From Pseudomonadota bacterium (GTDB taxonomy: Bacteria; BMS3Abin14): 14,645 nt of DNA. Within the stretch, counting starts at the first letter, position 1. Each line of letters opens with the position of its first letter. The notes under the pieces were generated by a model, which saw only the letters and a list, made by a program, of their open reading frames with translations, had not been told where the DNA came from and did not search any database. The translations under genes were made by a program, and so were the position numbers. The stretch spans positions 1 through 14,645 of the forward strand of contig JAFGWO010000051.1 in the NCBI GenBank assembly GCA_016937135.1, written 5' to 3'. Of the stretch, positions 14,305-14,645 are shown piece by piece.

Positions 14305-14645
14305 ATGCGTCACGGAAAAGCCGGAAAAAAATTCGGGAGAACCTCAGCACACAGGAAGGCCATGTTTCGAAACATGGTGACCTCCCTGCTGGGCCATGAG
14401 AGGATCATAACAACCGATGTGAAGGCCAAGGAGATCGCCCGACTTGCAGAGAAGATGATCACCCTTGGGAAACGGGGCGATCTTCATGCAAGGAGACAGG
14501 CGGTGGCTTTTATACGCACCGATGAGGTGGTCAGGAGACTTTTCACTGTCTACCCCGATCGGTACAAGAGCCGTCAAGGAGGGTATACGAGGGTGTTAAA
14601 GCTTGAGCCGAGACCTGGCGACAATGCTTCCATGGCCCTCGTGGA
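14305..14645 (+). CDS. rplQ: 50S ribosomal protein L17 (partial at window edge)
   Basis: The first 113 codons are visible and the frame is still open at the window end. It starts [20 protein letters not shown] and continues [20 protein letters not shown]. It then has the L17 signature [20 protein letters not shown] and SMALVE. L17 lies near the exit tunnel of the 50S subunit. GGAG (14297-14300) lies 4 nt before ATG 14305. It is the last gene of the canonical alpha cluster. Bacterial L17 is often about 115-130 residues, so little should be missing. Confidence 0.96.
   Translation, partial: MRHGKAGKKFGRTSAHRKAMFRNMVTSLLGHERIITTDVKAKEIARLAEKMITLGKRGDLHARRQAVAFIRTDEVVRRLFTVYPDRYKSRQGGYTRVLKLEPRPGDNASMALV

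Overview
The window is a continuous, single-strand (+) block of translation and transcription genes: the end of tuf, then the bacterial S10, spc and alpha ribosomal-protein clusters joined end to end. There are 31 genes, with tuf cut at the left edge and rplQ at the right edge. No gap exceeds 81 nt, several genes overlap by 1-4 nt, and no tRNA, rRNA, insertion sequence, phage gene or CRISPR array is visible.

Layout. 1-78: tail of EF-Tu. 160-4558: S10 cluster (rpsJ, rplD, rplW, rplB, rpsS, rplV, rpsC, rplP, rpmC, rpsQ). 4561-9959: spc cluster (rplN, rplX, rplE, rpsN, rpsH, rplF, rplR, rpsE, rpmD, rplO, secY). 9959-14645: adk, map, infA, rpmJ, then the alpha genes rpsM, rpsK, rpsD, rpoA, rplQ. 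Together they encode small- and large-subunit proteins, the SecY translocon channel, initiation factor IF-1, the RNA polymerase alpha subunit, adenylate kinase and methionine aminopeptidase.

Organism. The sequence is GC-rich and uses AGG arginine codons freely. S14 is the short zinc type, S4 and L24 carry Cys4 zinc sites, and adenylate kinase has a Cys4 zinc LID. The RpoA N-terminus (NWKSL..PRKLE, then [11 protein letters not shown]) resembles what I recall of Desulfobacterota ('Deltaproteobacteria') such as Geobacter relatives. This placement is an inference from remembered sequences, not a search result.

The main anomaly is that rplC (ribosomal protein L3), normally between rpsJ and rplD, is missing. 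S10 ends normally at 471 and L4 begins normally at 485, with only 13 nt between and no L3 remnant. Everything else is in canonical order. The second signal is a 14-bp hairpin (one bulge) inside rplR. I see no novel multi-gene system; this is otherwise an ordinary, highly conserved housekeeping locus.
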